Shown piece by piece: positions 1-8,266 of a stretch of DNA of 64,000 nucleotides; positions within the stretch are counted from its first letter, which is position 1, and each line of letters opens with the position of its first letter. Below the pieces are notes generated by a model. That model searched no databases and was not told the origin of the DNA. It worked only from the letters and a program-made list of their open reading frames with translations. The stretch comes from Sphingomonas sp. PsM26 (GTDB taxonomy: Bacteria > Pseudomonadota > Alphaproteobacteria > Sphingomonadales > Sphingomonadaceae), in the NCBI GenBank assembly GCA_030433805.1, contig JARUXA010000016.1:62001-126000 (forward strand). Direction: 5' to 3'. Position numbers and translations under genes: made by a program.

Positions 1-41
1 AGCGCGGCAATATGCAGCGCTTTTACCACCGTCAGGATCAT
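1..41 (-). CDS. Start of an unidentified membrane protein, cut by the window edge
   Basis: Only 13 complete codons are visible, beginning MILTVVKALHIAA. The ATG overlaps the TGA of the upstream CtaG-like gene as ATGA, so the two are probably translationally coupled. The hydrophobic start with a Lys-Ala-Leu-His stretch would fit a membrane protein of the CopD or cytochrome type often found beside CtaG-like genes. That identification is a guess from context, because too little sequence is present. Confidence 0.4.
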   Translation of the reverse strand, partial: MILTVVKALHIAA

Positions 42-820
42 GTTGCGGCACCGGTTTGTGTCATTTGTCGCCAGCTACGGTGCGCAATCCAGCCGATTGT
101 TGCCGCATATGGGAGCATCCCTGGCACCCACATGATCAGCCCGGCGAGTTGCTGGTCCGCGATCGGCCCGATCCCGAACGGCACCGTGCTGGTCGCATGG
201 ACGGCATAGAGCGGTCGCGTGGCGAAGGTGAGCAACGCGCCGAGAAAGCCCATCTGGACCGCACCGCCGACGATCCCAGTCACCGCCTGCGCAGGTGAGG
301 CCGTACCGACCGCAGTCCAGAACGCCCACCCCGCCGACAGCAACGCGAGCTGCATGACCCAGTAGAGCGCGACATTGCCGAGCGCGGCGTCATAGGCGAC
401 CGGCCAGTGCCACGCCCACAGCATCACGGTCGACCCGAACAGCACGGCGGGAACGCGCTTGCCCAGCCACGGCGCGGGAAAGGCGATTGCGAGCAACGGG
501 GCGGCCAGCGTGAACAGCAGCAAATGGTGCACCGCGCGCGCCGCGAACAGCGCGATCGTCAGCGCACAGAGCGGCGACACAAAGGCGAGCGCAAGCACCG
601 CCAGCGCGAGCAAACCTGCCTGGCGGCGGGACCCGGACAGGCGCCACATCATCAGCGCGCCCGCGCCGAGCATCGCCGCGATCAGCACGGGATCACCGTT
701 CCACTGGTCTGCCCAGGTCGCCGGCACGGGGGCCGGCCCGCAATAACGTTGCTGCCAATCGATGATACGTCCCCGTTTTTTGGTGGTTCCTGTGACCACC
801 ACCCAAGGCGAACGCACCAA
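38..820 (-). CDS. Cytochrome c oxidase assembly factor, caa3-type CtaG family membrane protein
   Basis: This is a 260-residue multi-pass membrane protein. Hydrophobic helices begin near residues 45-62 and 68-90 and continue to the C-terminus. The N-terminal DWQQRYCGPAPVPATW stretch (21-36) and the His pair at 98-99 in a membrane segment are typical of the caa3 CtaG family, which is associated with copper delivery or assembly of haem-copper oxidases. The first 20 residues look atypical, so a downstream start is possible, but no better ATG is present. It overlaps the next membrane gene by ATGA and is divergent from the TauE-like gene. The family is clear; the exact role is not. Confidence 0.8.
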   Translation of the reverse strand: MVRSPWVVVTGTTKKRGRIIDWQQRYCGPAPVPATWADQWNGDPVLIAAMLGAGALMMWRLSGSRRQAGLLALAVLALAFVSPLCALTIALFAARAVHHLLLFTLAAPLLAIAFPAPWLGKRVPAVLFGSTVMLWAWHWPVAYDAALGNVALYWVMQLALLSAGWAFWTAVGTASPAQAVTGIVGGAVQMGFLGALLTFATRPLYAVHATSTVPFGIGPIADQQLAGLIMWVPGMLPYAATIGWIAHRSWRQMTQTGAAT

Positions 821-944
821 GCGGCGGAGGGTTCAGGCGGCGTGCGCAACCTTTCGGGCGATCGTGCGTGCGCTTGCCGCCCGCGGCAGCTTCCGCCAAA
901 GCACCAGCGGTGGCGGAAGGGACGGCGCAGTGGATGCCGGATCG

Positions 945-1724
945 ATGGCCAAGCTGATGGAATCCCGCGTGACTTTGACGACAATCGCGCTGTCCGGCGG
1001 CGCGGGGATCTTGGGCGGCGCGATGAATGCGCTGGCCGGCGGCGGGACGTTCGCGACGCTGCCCGCGCTGATCGCGCTCGGGCTGCCCGCGAATACCGCC
1101 AATGCGACCTCGAACGTCGCGCTGCTACCCGGTGCCGCAACGAGCAGTTGGGCATTCCGCCGCGAACTGGCACCCGTCGGGGGCGTCAACGTGGGGTTGC
1201 TCGCGGGGATCACCTTCGTCGGCGGGCTGGCCGGGAGTGCGCTGCTGGTGGTCACGCCGACGCGGGTGTTCGACCTGCTGATCCCGTGGCTGTTGCTGAT
1301 GGCGCTGGTCGTGATCGCGTTCGGCAGCCGCGCGGCGGAGGCGCTCCACGCCCGCGTCACGATCGGGCCGCGCGCGTTGATCGCCGCACAGACGCTCCTG
1401 GGGATCTACGGCGGCTATTTCGGGGGCGGGGTCGGGTTGATGATGACCGCGGTCTACGGGTTGCTTGCGAGCGTATCCCCCCGCGCGCTGTTCGCGCCGC
1501 GCACGTTGATGCTCGGGGTCGCCAATGCCGCGGCCGCGGTGGTGTTCATCTCGACCGGACTGGTCGCTTGGGCGGCGGCGGTGCCGATGCTGTTCGGCGC
1601 GATCGTCGGCGGGTGGATCGGCGCGGTGATCGGCAAGCGCCTGTCGCCCGGGGTGGTGCGCGGCTGGACGCTGTTCGTCACCGCCGCGACCACGATCGTG
1701 TTCTTCGTCCGCGCCTATTTCTGA
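945..1724 (+). CDS. TauE/SafE family sulfite/organosulfonate exporter-like permease
   Basis: This is a 259-residue, highly hydrophobic protein with two related halves. Each carries a Gly-rich membrane motif: GAMNALAGGGTF near the N-terminus and GGYFGGGVGLMM in the middle. That is the pattern of the TauE/SafE anion permease family. An open frame extends up to 762, but the arginine-rich leader there is not membrane-like, so the ATG at 945 (or 957) is preferred. The 3' end overlaps the convergent haem-c gene by 10 nt. Next to a sulfite dehydrogenase module, export of sulfite or a related C-S anion is a reasonable inference, but the substrate cannot be read from sequence. Confidence 0.8.
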   Translation: MAKLMESRVTLTTIALSGGAGILGGAMNALAGGGTFATLPALIALGLPANTANATSNVALLPGAATSSWAFRRELAPVGGVNVGLLAGITFVGGLAGSALLVVTPTRVFDLLIPWLLLMALVVIAFGSRAAEALHARVTIGPRALIAAQTLLGIYGGYFGGGVGLMMTAVYGLLASVSPRALFAPRTLMLGVANAAAAVVFISTGLVAWAAAVPMLFGAIVGGWIGAVIGKRLSPGVVRGWTLFVTAATTIVFFVRAYF

Positions 1725-2059
1725 TTGGGAAGCGTGAGGAGTGCGGCGACAAGCTTCGGGTCGTCCTTGGGGTCGATCGCTGCCTTGTAGACGGACCGCA
1801 TCTTGGCGACTTCGGCGGTCCAAGTCTTCGCGTCGAGTTTGGGCTGGGTTAGCAGCATCTCGGGCGAATGGCAGGCGGTGCAGTTCGTCGTGAGGATCTC
1901 GGCGCTCGCCGGGAGCATCGTCGTCTCGTCGGGAAGCGCGATCGTCTGCGACGTCAGCGCGATCGGGGCGGCCTGACCGGCGGGGGCGGTGTCCGACGAT
2001 GCCGCGGTGCGGCTGCACGCGCCGAGCAGCAGCAGCGCGGCGAGCGATGCGCGGCTCAT
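1715..2059 (-). CDS. sorB: Haem c subunit of a sulfite dehydrogenase (SorB-like), probable lipoprotein
   Basis: This 114-residue secreted cytochrome c has one haem-attachment motif, CTACH (Cys60, Cys63, His64). Met67 and Met87 are candidates for the distal ligand. The N-terminus carries a lipobox-like LGAC ending at Cys15, so the protein may be membrane-anchored rather than freely periplasmic. Its ATG overlaps the stop of the SorA-like gene (ATGA), which indicates coupled expression. In known SorAB enzymes the cytochrome takes electrons from the Mo centre and passes them to cytochrome c or the terminal oxidase. It ends convergently with the TauE-like gene. Confidence 0.8.
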   Translation of the reverse strand: MSRASLAALLLLGACSRTAASSDTAPAGQAAPIALTSQTIALPDETTMLPASAEILTTNCTACHSPEMLLTQPKLDAKTWTAEVAKMRSVYKAAIDPKDDPKLVAALLTLPNQK

Positions 2060-3285
2060 GCCACCACCACGCGTGCGGTTTCGATGCTGCTGCGCATATA
2101 GCCTCCGGGGTTCCAGATCGGCGCGGGCTTCTGCCCTTCGCCGCGCGTGTTGGTGGTGCGCACGGCAAGCTCGTGCGGCCCCCGCGCCAGACCCGTCAGC
2201 GGCATCGCCCAGCGACGGAAGCTGTATGGCCCGTGGTCGGGGCCGAGTTGCGCCTGTTGCCACTGCGCGCCGCCGTCGAGCGAGACCTCGACCTTGGCGA
2301 CGCCCGCATCCCCGCCCATTGCGATCCCGCGCGCTTCCTGCGGGGTGGTGCGGGTGAAGAAGGCGCGCGGCGGCATCCGGCTGATCGGCACGGTCGGGAA
2401 ACCGGTCGCGCCGGGCTTGACCCCGGCATCCTCGGTCTCGGGGATCTGATACGCCTTCGCCATCCAGAAGCCGGTGTCGGGGCCGGTCAGCAATTCGATC
2501 GAATCGAGCGCCTTGACCCAATAGGTCGAATACCAGCCCGGCACAATCAGCCGGAGCGGGAAGCCGTTGAGCAGCGGAAGCGCCGCGCCGTTCATCCCAT
2601 AGGCGACGATCACGTCGTCGTCCTCCGCATGATCGAGCGCGAGCGACTTGGCGAAATGCGGGGCATCGCCGGGGGGCTGGTCGAGCCCGGCGCATTTGAC
2701 CTGCACCACGCCCGGCGCGGTGCCGGCGCGCGCGATCAGGTCGCGCAGCCGGACGCCGGTCCAGCGCGCATTGCCCATCGCGCCATTCCCCCATTGCGCG
2801 CCGGGGACGCGCGGGCCGAACAATCCACGCGAATTGCCCGAGCATTGGTTGACCGCAGTGACCGTGACTTGCGGCATCGCCTGGATCTCGGCTAGCGAGA
2901 GCGACACCGCGCGTTTGACCGCACCACCGATGCGGAGCCGGAACGCGGCGGCGTCCACCGACAGCGGAATGTCGGCATAATGCCAGCGCACGAAGAACCG
3001 GTAGTTGGGGGTGACGGGATCGTCCTGAAGCGCGCCGTCGAACGCCGCCATCGGGGTTTCAAGCAGCGGCGCGCGGCTGCGCTGGAGGATCATCCCCTTC
3101 TTGCCGGGGAAGGCATCGGTCAGCGGGCGTTGCCCGGTGCCCTCGGACAGGCCGAGATCGATCGTTGGCTGCGCGCCCATCGCCTGCGCCCCCATCCCCT
3201 TTGCCCAAAGCGGCGCGCTGGCGAGGGCGCCGACGCCGAGGCCCCCGAGCGCGAGCGCGGCGCGACGATCCACGGAGTCAGCCAT
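2056..3285 (-). CDS. sorA: Sulfite oxidase-family molybdopterin oxidoreductase (SorA-like sulfite dehydrogenase)
   Basis: This is a 409-residue periplasmic Mo enzyme. The N-terminus has a twin-arginine-like start (Arg7-Arg8 then a hydrophobic stretch to about residue 28), consistent with Tat export of a cofactor-loaded protein. The sulfite oxidase Mo-pterin domain follows, with the cofactor Cys148 in NQCSGNSR, and then a C-terminal immunoglobulin-like dimerisation domain from about residue 300. The expected reaction is sulfite to sulfate with electrons passed to the adjacent cytochrome. It overlaps the FMN reductase gene upstream (8 nt) and the cytochrome gene downstream. The family also includes YedY-like reductases, but the paired haem-c gene favours SorAB. 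Confidence 0.82.
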   Translation of the reverse strand: MADSVDRRAALALGGLGVGALASAPLWAKGMGAQAMGAQPTIDLGLSEGTGQRPLTDAFPGKKGMILQRSRAPLLETPMAAFDGALQDDPVTPNYRFFVRWHYADIPLSVDAAAFRLRIGGAVKRAVSLSLAEIQAMPQVTVTAVNQCSGNSRGLFGPRVPGAQWGNGAMGNARWTGVRLRDLIARAGTAPGVVQVKCAGLDQPPGDAPHFAKSLALDHAEDDDVIVAYGMNGAALPLLNGFPLRLIVPGWYSTYWVKALDSIELLTGPDTGFWMAKAYQIPETEDAGVKPGATGFPTVPISRMPPRAFFTRTTPQEARGIAMGGDAGVAKVEVSLDGGAQWQQAQLGPDHGPYSFRRWAMPLTGLARGPHELAVRTTNTRGEGQKPAPIWNPGGYMRSSIETARVVVA

Positions 3286-3868
3286 GCTGGATCGCCACCG
3301 GCACGAATCGCGCGACCTGCTTGCCGACGAGCGAGAGCTGCTCGATCACCGCGGCGTCGCTCGCCCCGCCGTCTTCGTCGAACTTGGTCAGCTGCGTGTT
3401 GACCGCCGCGGCGAACGGCGTCGGCCAGCCGCGCAGCGCATGGACGATCGAGCGCAGCGCCGCGATCGTGCTGCCCGTCGCCTGCCAGCCATAAGCGGTC
3501 GCGATCAGCCCGACCGGCATGTCCGCAAGATACGGGCGGTGCGGATCGCGCGCGGTTTCCTCGAGCAGGTCGAGCGCATTCTTGACAACGCCCGAGATGC
3601 TGCCGTGATAGCCGGGCGAGGCGATGATGACCGCGGACGCCTGCCGCATCGTCTCGACGAATTCGTTTTCCTCGGGCGTGCGCGTCGTCGCCCGCGGGTC
3701 GTAGAGCGGGAGCCGCGCCATGTCCGCGCCGCCGAACATCCGCGTGCGGAAGCCTTCGCGCCCCGCGGCGTCGAGCGCGATCCGCAGCGCGCGTTCGGTG
3801 GAGGAAACGCCACCGATCGTCCCGCCGATACCGACGACGAGGGGCTGATCGGGCTGGGTTTCGGCCAT
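3278..3868 (-). CDS. NAD(P)H-dependent FMN reductase-like flavoprotein
   Basis: This is a flavodoxin-fold protein of 196 residues if translation begins at the Met before AETQPDQPLVVGIGG. A longer frame to 3916 adds only a Pro/Arg-rich leader. The SPGYHGSISGVVKNALD stretch (about residue 85) is the FMN-binding and dimer loop of the FMN_red family. It is the first gene of a three-gene overlapping operon with the sulfite dehydrogenase. SsuE/MsuE-type FMN reductases of this family serve sulfonate monooxygenases, so a link to sulfur assimilation is plausible, but no monooxygenase gene is present in the window. Confidence 0.8.
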   Translation of the reverse strand: MAETQPDQPLVVGIGGTIGGVSSTERALRIALDAAGREGFRTRMFGGADMARLPLYDPRATTRTPEENEFVETMRQASAVIIASPGYHGSISGVVKNALDLLEETARDPHRPYLADMPVGLIATAYGWQATGSTIAALRSIVHALRGWPTPFAAAVNTQLTKFDEDGGASDAAVIEQLSLVGKQVARFVPVAIQHG

Positions 3869-4099
3869 CGGTTGGGGCTTTCGGCTGGGCCGCCAGGCGA
3901 CCGGGAGCGGGTTCAATAGCCCGACCCGCGCTTTGCCTCAATGCTTTGCGCTGCGCCGCGGCAGATGCTTTTGGACGGCTGTGCAACATCGCTCGCTCCG
4001 CGCGCCCTGCGCTGCTAGATGCCCTGAAATGCCTGTTCCCTGCTTGCGCGGTCTGTCCTATACAGATAACACACTAATCCGTCCGGCTTTCGGGATCTG

Positions 4100-6244
4100 G
4101 TGAGCATGCGCCGTTACCCTTTTGACGCATCCGATCGTGACGATCCGCGCAACCCGCTGGACCTGACGAACGGCGTGCCCCCGCCCGAGCGCTATTTGCG
4201 CGAAGCCCCGTACGAGCCCGAGGACGATGACCGTCCGAATGGGCGTCCGCGCGGGACGCGGCAGCGGATCAACTGGACACGCTGGATCATGCGCGGTCTT
4301 GCGGCGGGGATCGTGCTGTTCGTGCTTGCGGTCGCGTGGCTTGCGGTGACCGCGCCTTTGTCCAAGTCGCTCCAGCCGCCGACGCCGCCGAGTGTCACGC
4401 TGCTGGCGGACGACGGCACGCCGATCGCGCGGCGTGGGGCGATCGTGGGCTCGTCGGTCGATGCGGCGAAGCTGCCGAAGAATGTCACCAACGCGTTCCT
4501 CGCGATCGAGGACCGCCGGTTCCGCTCGCATTGGGGGATCGACCCGCAGGGAATCGCGCGCGCGTTCGTCCACAATGTCCGCTCGACCGGGCGCGACCAG
4601 GGCGGGAGCACGATCACGCAGCAGCTGGCGAAGAACGCGTTCCTCGATTCGGACCGGACCGCCGCGCGGAAAATCCGCGAAGTGCTGATCGCCTTCTGGC
4701 TGGAAGCGTGGCTCACCAAGGACCAGATCCTGTCGCGCTATCTGTCGACGGTCTATTTCGGCGACAACACCTACGGCCTGCGCGCCGCCGCGAAGCATTA
4801 TTTCGGGCGGACGCCGGAGAATCTGTCGATCGCGCAAGGCGCGATGCTCGCCGGGCTGGTCAAGGCGCCGTCGCGGCTGGCACCGACGGTCAACCTGTCC
4901 GGCGCACGGGCGCGTGGCGCACTGGTGTTGCGCGCGATGGTCGAGGGCGGGTTCCTCGACAAGGAAACTGCGGCTTCGGTGCGCCCCGCACGGCTCGCGA
5001 CCGACCGCGTCGCGCCGCTCCCCAACGGGACCTATTTCGCGGATTGGGTGCTCCCGGCTGCACGCGACCAGGCGGGCGACCTGGCGCGCGAGAGCAAGGT
5101 CCGCACGACGCTCGACCGCCGGCTGCAAAGTGCGGCGGAACGCTCGGTCAAGCGCGCGGGATTGCGGCAGGCGCAGGTCGCGCTGGTCGCGATGCGCCCC
5201 GATGGCCGCGTGGTCGCGATGGTCGGGGGCAAATCCTATGCCGACAGCCCGTTCAACCGCGCGACGCAGGCGATGCGGCAGCCCGGATCGGCGTTCAAGC
5301 TGTTCGTCTATCTGGCGGCGATGCGGCACGGGATGACGCCGGATTCGATCGTCGACGACAAGCCGATCACGATCGCCAACTGGAGCCCGCGCAATTCGGA
5401 CGGGCGCTATCTTGGCCCGATCACGCTGCGCCAGGCGTTCGCACGCTCGTCCAACGTGGCGGCGGCGCGGATCACGCAGGAAGTGGGCGTTGCCAACGTC
5501 ATCAAGGCAGCGCGCGACCTAGGCGTGACGACGCCGATCCCGAACGAGGCGACGATCGCGCTGGGGACGGCGAGCATGTCGCTGCTCGAACTGACGCAGG
5601 CCTATGCCGCGATCGCCGCCGAGCAATATCCGGTCCGCGCGCGCGGGCTGGAGGATCCGCCCGAGCGCGGGATGCTCGCGAGCCTGACCAATCGCCCCAA
5701 GGCATTGTCGGGGACGATCCGCGACGAGATGCTCGACCTGTTGTCCGCCTCGGCGGAAGCGGGGACGGGGCGTGCGGCGGCGTTGTCGGTCAAGACCTAC
5801 GGCAAGACGGGTACGACGCAGGACAGCCGCGATGCGCTGTTCGTCGGCTTCGCCAACGGGCTGGTCGTCGGCGTGTGGGTCGGCAATGACGACAACACCC
5901 CCAACGCGGGGCTGTCGGGCGGCGGCGTGCCCGCGCGGGTGTGGCGTGATTTCATGCAGCAGGCGCTCGGCGTCGGCGCGGCGTTCGTGCCCGAGGCTGT
6001 GCCCGAGGTGATCGACCCCGATGCCAATGGCTATGAGGAGACGATCGAGAACTTCCTCGATCCGCAGAACATCCCGCCGGTCGAGGGGGAGATCCCCGGG
6101 ATCGGGCGGGTGCGGCTGCGCAACGGGCAGTTCGATTTCGAGCCCAACCGCGAAGGGGGACGCGAGGACGACCGCGGTCGCCGTCGCCGCAATGAGGACG
6201 AGGATCGTGCCCCGCCGCCCGAGGGGTATGAGGACGAGCAATAG
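4100..6244 (+). CDS. mrcA: Bifunctional penicillin-binding protein 1A (glycosyltransferase/transpeptidase)
   Basis: This is a class A PBP of 714 residues (GTG start; an ATG two codons later is equally likely). A charged cytoplasmic tail is followed by one membrane anchor at about 66-84. The GT51 domain has Glu137 in AIEDRRF and the GGSTITQQLAKN block (168-179). The transpeptidase has SAFK with nucleophile Ser397 and Lys400, SSN at 450-452 and KTG at 569-571. It polymerises lipid II and crosslinks peptidoglycan in the periplasm. The last 40 or so residues are an acidic/arginine-rich tail. It is monocistronic; a palindromic repeat follows it. Confidence 0.95.
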   Translation: MSMRRYPFDASDRDDPRNPLDLTNGVPPPERYLREAPYEPEDDDRPNGRPRGTRQRINWTRWIMRGLAAGIVLFVLAVAWLAVTAPLSKSLQPPTPPSVTLLADDGTPIARRGAIVGSSVDAAKLPKNVTNAFLAIEDRRFRSHWGIDPQGIARAFVHNVRSTGRDQGGSTITQQLAKNAFLDSDRTAARKIREVLIAFWLEAWLTKDQILSRYLSTVYFGDNTYGLRAAAKHYFGRTPENLSIAQGAMLAGLVKAPSRLAPTVNLSGARARGALVLRAMVEGGFLDKETAASVRPARLATDRVAPLPNGTYFADWVLPAARDQAGDLARESKVRTTLDRRLQSAAERSVKRAGLRQAQVALVAMRPDGRVVAMVGGKSYADSPFNRATQAMRQPGSAFKLFVYLAAMRHGMTPDSIVDDKPITIANWSPRNSDGRYLGPITLRQAFARSSNVAAARITQEVGVANVIKAARDLGVTTPIPNEATIALGTASMSLLELTQAYAAIAAEQYPVRARGLEDPPERGMLASLTNRPKALSGTIRDEMLDLLSASAEAGTGRAAALSVKTYGKTGTTQDSRDALFVGFANGLVVGVWVGNDDNTPNAGLSGGGVPARVWRDFMQQALGVGAAFVPEAVPEVIDPDANGYEETIENFLDPQNIPPVEGEIPGIGRVRLRNGQFDFEPNREGGREDDRGRRRRNEDEDRAPPPEGYEDEQ

Positions 6245-6295
6245 CGCGGCTGGTGCAATGGCGCGGCTTTGGGTACACGCGCCTTGAAACCATGA

Positions 6296-6405
6296 GCGCT
6301 TCCCCGGCGAAGGCCTGGGTCCAGTCGCGATGGCGGATGTAACGGAGCACAGCCCGCGGCAATGTCCGGCCCGCTGCTGGGCTCCGGCCTTCGCCGGGGA
6401 AGCGC
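6296..6405. repeat. Composite palindromic repeat, family 1, copy A
   Basis: Two inverted arms, cgcttccccggcgaaggc and its complement ending ggggaagcg, flank a core of about 60 bp containing gtaacggagc. The whole unit has the architecture of a REP/BIME pair and lies between mrcA and era. Its core resembles that of copy B at 7392, so the entire 110 bp, not only the arms, is repeated. A role in transcription termination or mRNA stability is possible. Confidence 0.8.
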
Positions 6406-6459
6406 ATCAGGACTATATGCATTTTATCGGCGTGATGCCGCGTTGTTCCAAGGATACCC

Positions 6460-7371
6460 ATGACCGACCAGAAAAGCGACAGCCAGAAATGCGGACTCGT
6501 CGCCGTCCTCGGCGCCCCTAACGCGGGCAAGTCGACGCTCGTCAACGCGCTGGTCGGGCAGAAGGTCGCGATCGTCAGCCCCAAGGCGCAGACCACGCGC
6601 GTGCGGCTGATGGGCGTCGCGATCGAGGGTGACACGCAGTTGCTGCTGGTCGACACGCCCGGCATCTTCGAGCCCAAGCGCCGGTTCGACCGCGCGATGG
6701 TGCAGGCGGCGTGGGGCGGGGCGGAAGGTGCCGACGTGCTCGCTTTGGTGGTCGACGCCAAGGGCGGGTTGCCGACCAAGGTCACCGACATCGCGACCGC
6801 GATCAAGGATCGGCCCGAACCCAAGTACCTGATCCTCAACAAGGTCGATCTGGCCGACAAGGCGAAGCTCTTGCTGCATGCCGAGCGGCTCAATGGCTTG
6901 GTCACGTTCGACGAGACGTTCTTCGTCAGCGCCTCGACCGGGGACGGGCTGCCCGAGTTGAAGGCGCATCTCGCGGCGCGGATGCCCGCCGAGCCGTGGC
7001 ATTTCCCCGAGGACCAGGTCTCCGACGCGACCGAGCGCAGCCTTGCGTCGGAAGTGACACGCGAGCAGATCTTCCTCCAGCTCCACGCCGAACTGCCCTA
7101 CGCCTCGGCGGTCGAGACCGAACAATATCTCGAGCGCGAGGACGGATCGGTCGAGATCCACCAGCAGATCCTGGTCGAACGCCCGACCCAGCGCGCGATC
7201 GTGCTCGGCAAGGGCGGCACGCGAATCAAGGAAATCGGCGCGCGCGCGCGGACCGAACTCAGCCACATCATGGGGCGGCCGGTGCATCTGTACCTGCACG
7301 TCAAGGTCCGGCCCGGCTGGGATGACGAGCGCGACGTGTACCGCGACATGGGGCTTGATTGGGTGGAGTGA
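6460..7371 (+). CDS. era: GTPase Era, 30S ribosome assembly
   Basis: This 303-residue protein has the GTP-binding motifs GAPNAGKST (18-26), DTPG (about 68) and NKVD (about 127). A C-terminal KH RNA-binding domain contains GKGGTRIKEIG. Era binds 16S rRNA near its 3' end and is needed for small-subunit maturation. The length is normal for the family (about 300). It is flanked by two copies of the same palindromic repeat, one upstream and one at the convergent junction with the sirtuin gene. Confidence 0.96.
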   Translation: MTDQKSDSQKCGLVAVLGAPNAGKSTLVNALVGQKVAIVSPKAQTTRVRLMGVAIEGDTQLLLVDTPGIFEPKRRFDRAMVQAAWGGAEGADVLALVVDAKGGLPTKVTDIATAIKDRPEPKYLILNKVDLADKAKLLLHAERLNGLVTFDETFFVSASTGDGLPELKAHLAARMPAEPWHFPEDQVSDATERSLASEVTREQIFLQLHAELPYASAVETEQYLEREDGSVEIHQQILVERPTQRAIVLGKGGTRIKEIGARARTELSHIMGRPVHLYLHVKVRPGWDDERDVYRDMGLDWVE

Positions 7372-7391
7372 ACGCCGACCCTCCACTGTGA

Positions 7392-7500
7392 CGCTTCCCC
7401 GGCGAAGGCCGGGGCCCAGTCGTGATGTCCGGGGTAACGCAGCGCACCGCCTAGCCTCTAGCGTTCCTCTCCTGGGCCCCGGCCTTCGCCGGGGAAGCGC
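7392..7500. repeat. Composite palindromic repeat, family 1, copy B
   Basis: This has the same arms as the copy at 6296 (cgcttccccggcgaaggcc and complement) and a related core with gtaacgcagcgc. It fills nearly all of the gap between convergent era and cobB, where its two hairpins could act as a bidirectional terminator. Confidence 0.82.
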
Positions 7501-7509
7501 TGGAGGGGG

Positions 7510-8208
7510 TTAGGCGAGCATCTGCTCCACCCATTCCGGCACAAGCACCCCCGCCGCGCCGAGCCGCGTCTCGTGGAAATACCCGCTCCCCGCCGACCGC
7601 TCCAGATTGAGTTCCAGCGTCCGCGCGCCGGCATAACGCGCGCCCTGGACGAACCCTGCGGCGGGATAGACCGCGCCCGACGTCCCGATCGAGACGAACA
7701 GGTCGGCGTCCGCGAGCGCATGTTCGATCCGCTCCATCTGGTACGGCATCTCCCCGAAGAACACGATGTCGGGCCGCAGGTCGGGTGCGCCGCACGTCGT
7801 GCAGACCGACCCCGGCGGCAGCGCCGCGTCCCACGCCACCCGCGCGTCGCACGCCGCGCACAAGGCCGAGCGGAGTTCGCCATGCATGTGGAGCAGCCGT
7901 TTCGCGCCGGCGCGTTCGTGCAGGTCATCGACGTTCTGCGTGACGATCAGCAAGTCGCCCTGCCACGCCGCATCCAGCCGGGCGAGCGCCGCGTGCGCCG
8001 CATTGGGCGCGACCCCCGCCAGCGCCGCGCGGCGTGCGTCGTAGAAGCGGTGGACCAGTTGCGAGTCCGCCGCGAGCGCCTCGGGCGTGCAGACATCCTC
8101 GACGCGGTGCCCCTCCCACAATCCGCCGGGCCCGCGGAAGGTCGCGATCCCGCTTTCGGCTGAAATACCGGCTCCTGTCAGAACCACGATGTTTTCCGTT
8201 CCTCGCAT
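7510..8208 (-). CDS. cobB: NAD-dependent protein deacylase of the sirtuin family (CobB type)
   Basis: This is a 232-residue class III sirtuin. It has the NAD-binding GAGIS (12-16), TQNVD (90-94), catalytic His109 in MHGE, and four zinc-binding Cys at 117, 120, 136 and 139. Tyr56 and Arg59 in FYDARR match the Tyr-Arg pair that in E. coli CobB and SIRT5 accepts succinyl and other acidic acyl-lysines, so both deacetylase and desuccinylase activity are expected. It is divergent from dapB with a 58-bp shared promoter region. Confidence 0.93.
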   Translation of the reverse strand: MRGTENIVVLTGAGISAESGIATFRGPGGLWEGHRVEDVCTPEALAADSQLVHRFYDARRAALAGVAPNAAHAALARLDAAWQGDLLIVTQNVDDLHERAGAKRLLHMHGELRSALCAACDARVAWDAALPPGSVCTTCGAPDLRPDIVFFGEMPYQMERIEHALADADLFVSIGTSGAVYPAAGFVQGARYAGARTLELNLERSAGSGYFHETRLGAAGVLVPEWVEQMLA

Positions 8209-8266
8209 GGTATCTCTGTACGCGAGGCTCTAGAGGCCCGGGAGAGGAATTTACGGAGCAAGTGTG

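Noticed and set aside
407..1852. Long open frame of 481 codons over the CtaG and TauE genes
   Set aside because: Arg/Gly/His-rich shadow of two real genes on other frames, typical of high-GC DNA; no domain or membrane pattern.
3869..4099. Promoter with a TATACAGATAAC-like stretch before mrcA
   Set aside because: No well-spaced -35 box could be matched; too weak to list as a feature.
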